This document shows positions 63,201 through 64,000 of a DNA stretch of 64,000 bases, one piece after another. The position numbers were made by a program, and so were the translations under genes. The notes under the pieces are model-generated. The model had not been told where the DNA came from. It ran no database searches and worked only from the letters and a program-made list of their open reading frames with translations. The stretch spans positions 54,559,025 through 54,623,024 of the forward strand of contig OX344763.1 in assembly GCA_947034895.1 (NCBI GenBank). The letters run 5' to 3'. Within the stretch, counting starts at the first letter, position 1. Each line of letters opens with the position of its first letter. This stretch comes from Rhytidiadelphus loreus (taxonomy: Eukaryota > Streptophyta > Bryopsida > Hypnales > Hylocomiaceae).

Positions 63201-64000
63201 TGCAAGTTGCATTTCTTCCTAAATTCAGGCATTCAAAACAATATGCACGTTTGGGTGGTCACTTTCAATGATTTTGTGCGTGAAACTAAAAATTGGGGCA
63301 ACAGTCGTACCTTGTACTATAAATGTTGTCCAAAAGAATATAATGTCATGGAAATTCACCTAAAGAAAATGGTAAAACATGTTTTTGCAAGTGGCATTTA
63401 TTCCTAAACTCATGCTTTCAAAACAATATGCACGTTTGAGTGGTCACTTTCAATGATTTTGTGCGTGAAAATAAAAATTGGGGGAACGGTCTTGCCTTGC
63501 ACTTTAATGACTGTCCAAGAAAATATAATGTCATGAACGTTCACGTAAAGAAAATGGTAAAACATGTTTGTGCAAGTTGCATTTCTTCCTAAATTCAGGC
63601 ATTCAAAACAATATGCACGTTTGGGTGGTCACTTTCAATGATTTTCTGCGTGAAACTAAAAATTGCGGCAACGGTCTTGCCTTGCACTTTGATGACTCTC
63701 CAAAAAAATATAATGTCATGGAAATTCATGTAATGAAAATGGTAAAACATGTTTGTGCAAGTTGCATTTATTTCTAAACTCATGCATTCAAAACAATATG
63801 CACGTTTGGGTGGTCACTTTCAATGATTTTGTGCGTGAAACTAAAAATTGGGGAACTGTCTGGCCTTGTACTTTAATGACTGTCCAAGAAAATATAATGT
63901 CATGAACGTTCACGTAAAGAAAATGGTAAAACATGTTTGTGCAAGTTGCATTTATTTCTAAACTCATGCATTCAAAACAATATGCACGTTTGGGTGGTCA
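60292..64000. repeat. 7-monomer (1,293-bp) higher-order repeat, 2.9 copies, continuing off the window
   Basis: The units are 60,292-61,584, 61,585-62,877 and 62,878-64,000 (incomplete). The order in each is S, G' (184 bp), K', N' (GAGTGG with GGGGGAACGG), S, G' (184 bp), L (CAACAGTCTAGCC), which gives 7 x 185 minus 2. Units 1 and 2 share AATATGGACG and GTCAGGGAAATTC, which unit 3 lacks. Units 2 and 3 share GCATCTATTTC and ATGGTTAAAC, which unit 1 lacks. Private changes include TTGTACATTAATG (unit 1) and TTTTCTGAGTG (unit 2). This is the most regular stretch in the window. Confidence 0.9.

Larger units (their letters stand above)
1..64000. repeat. Tandem satellite array, 185-bp monomer, 346 complete copies plus 15 bases
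   Basis: The anchor ACGTTT lies at 1, 186, 371, 556 and so on, and the same head-to-tail orientation holds to the last anchor at 63,986. The spacing is 185 bp except at 27 monomers with a one-base indel. The first monomer has 67 G+C of 185. Most monomers share two blocks: about 181 through 30 (TATGCACGTTTGGGTGG, CACTTTCAATGATTTTG) and about 115 to 146 (AAAATGGTAAAACATG, TTTGTGCAAG). The central part (about 44 to 110) and the tail (about 150 to 178) carry most class-specific differences. No unique sequence or transposon interrupts the array, so this entry covers every gene-free stretch. Known from other systems: nucleosome-length satellites of this kind are usual at centromeres and in heterochromatin. 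The family is not one I recognise; it is eukaryotic, most plausibly plant or animal, and centromere function is inferred only. Confidence 0.97.

Noticed and set aside
1..64000. CRISPR array
   Set aside because: Regular spacing could suggest one, but the period is 185 bp and there are no unique spacers between short repeats; the whole unit repeats.
1..64000. Assignment to a named species or known satellite family
   Set aside because: The monomer does not match any satellite sequence I can recall with confidence, and monomer length alone does not identify a lineage.
1..64000. A gene-based novel biological system
   Set aside because: There is no sequence in the window outside the satellite frame that could encode one.

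Overview
The whole window is one uninterrupted block of satellite DNA. A monomer of about 185 bp is repeated head to tail, always in the same orientation, from base 1 to base 64,000. Counting the phase of one anchor (the A of the ACGTTT that follows TATGC) from base 1 to base 63,986 gives 346 complete monomers plus 15 bases of the next. The total is 25 bases short of 346 x 185. I can place every missing base: 26 single-base deletions and one single-base insertion. I see no gene, RNA gene, transposon, CRISPR array or unique sequence. The many short open frames on both strands are by-products of the repeat.

This is nuclear DNA of a eukaryote. A nucleosome-scale, AT-rich monomer (67 G+C of 185 in the first one), an uninterrupted tandem array of tens of kilobases and nested higher-order repeats are typical of centromeric or pericentromeric satellites of plants and animals. 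I do not recognise the family and cannot name the species. Centromere function is an inference.

Layout. (1) 1 to about 16.6 kb is a diverse zone. It is marked by V monomers (GTCAATGG), T monomers (TTATTGAC, CGATCAC), diverged K monomers (CTATAAAGGTTG) and G monomers (GGGGGAACTGTCTGG), shuffled into blocks that recur at 2, 4, 6, 8, 16, 24 and 67 monomers. (2) About 13.9 to 29.6 kb: M monomers with a nine-A run appear and V and T disappear; 6-mer, 5-mer and 8-mer higher-order repeats occur here. (3) 29.65 to 34.5 kb: a 13-monomer unit of 2,403 bp is present in two complete, almost identical copies. (4) 34.5 to 44.2 kb: reused older modules and 8-mer, 4-mer and 2-mer units. (5) 44.2 kb to the end: the most homogenised zone, dominated by S monomers (GACTCTCC), K' monomers (CTATAAATGTTG) and a 184-bp G' monomer. 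It shows nested duplications of 3.3 and 2.6 kb and ends in a regular 7-monomer unit of 1,293 bp that runs off the right edge.

The parts do not work together as genes. They record repeated unequal exchange and gene conversion, with the newest amplification toward the right. The most distinctive internal feature of the monomer is a cluster of three short dyads at monomer positions 103 to 150, which some monomer classes keep and others lose.
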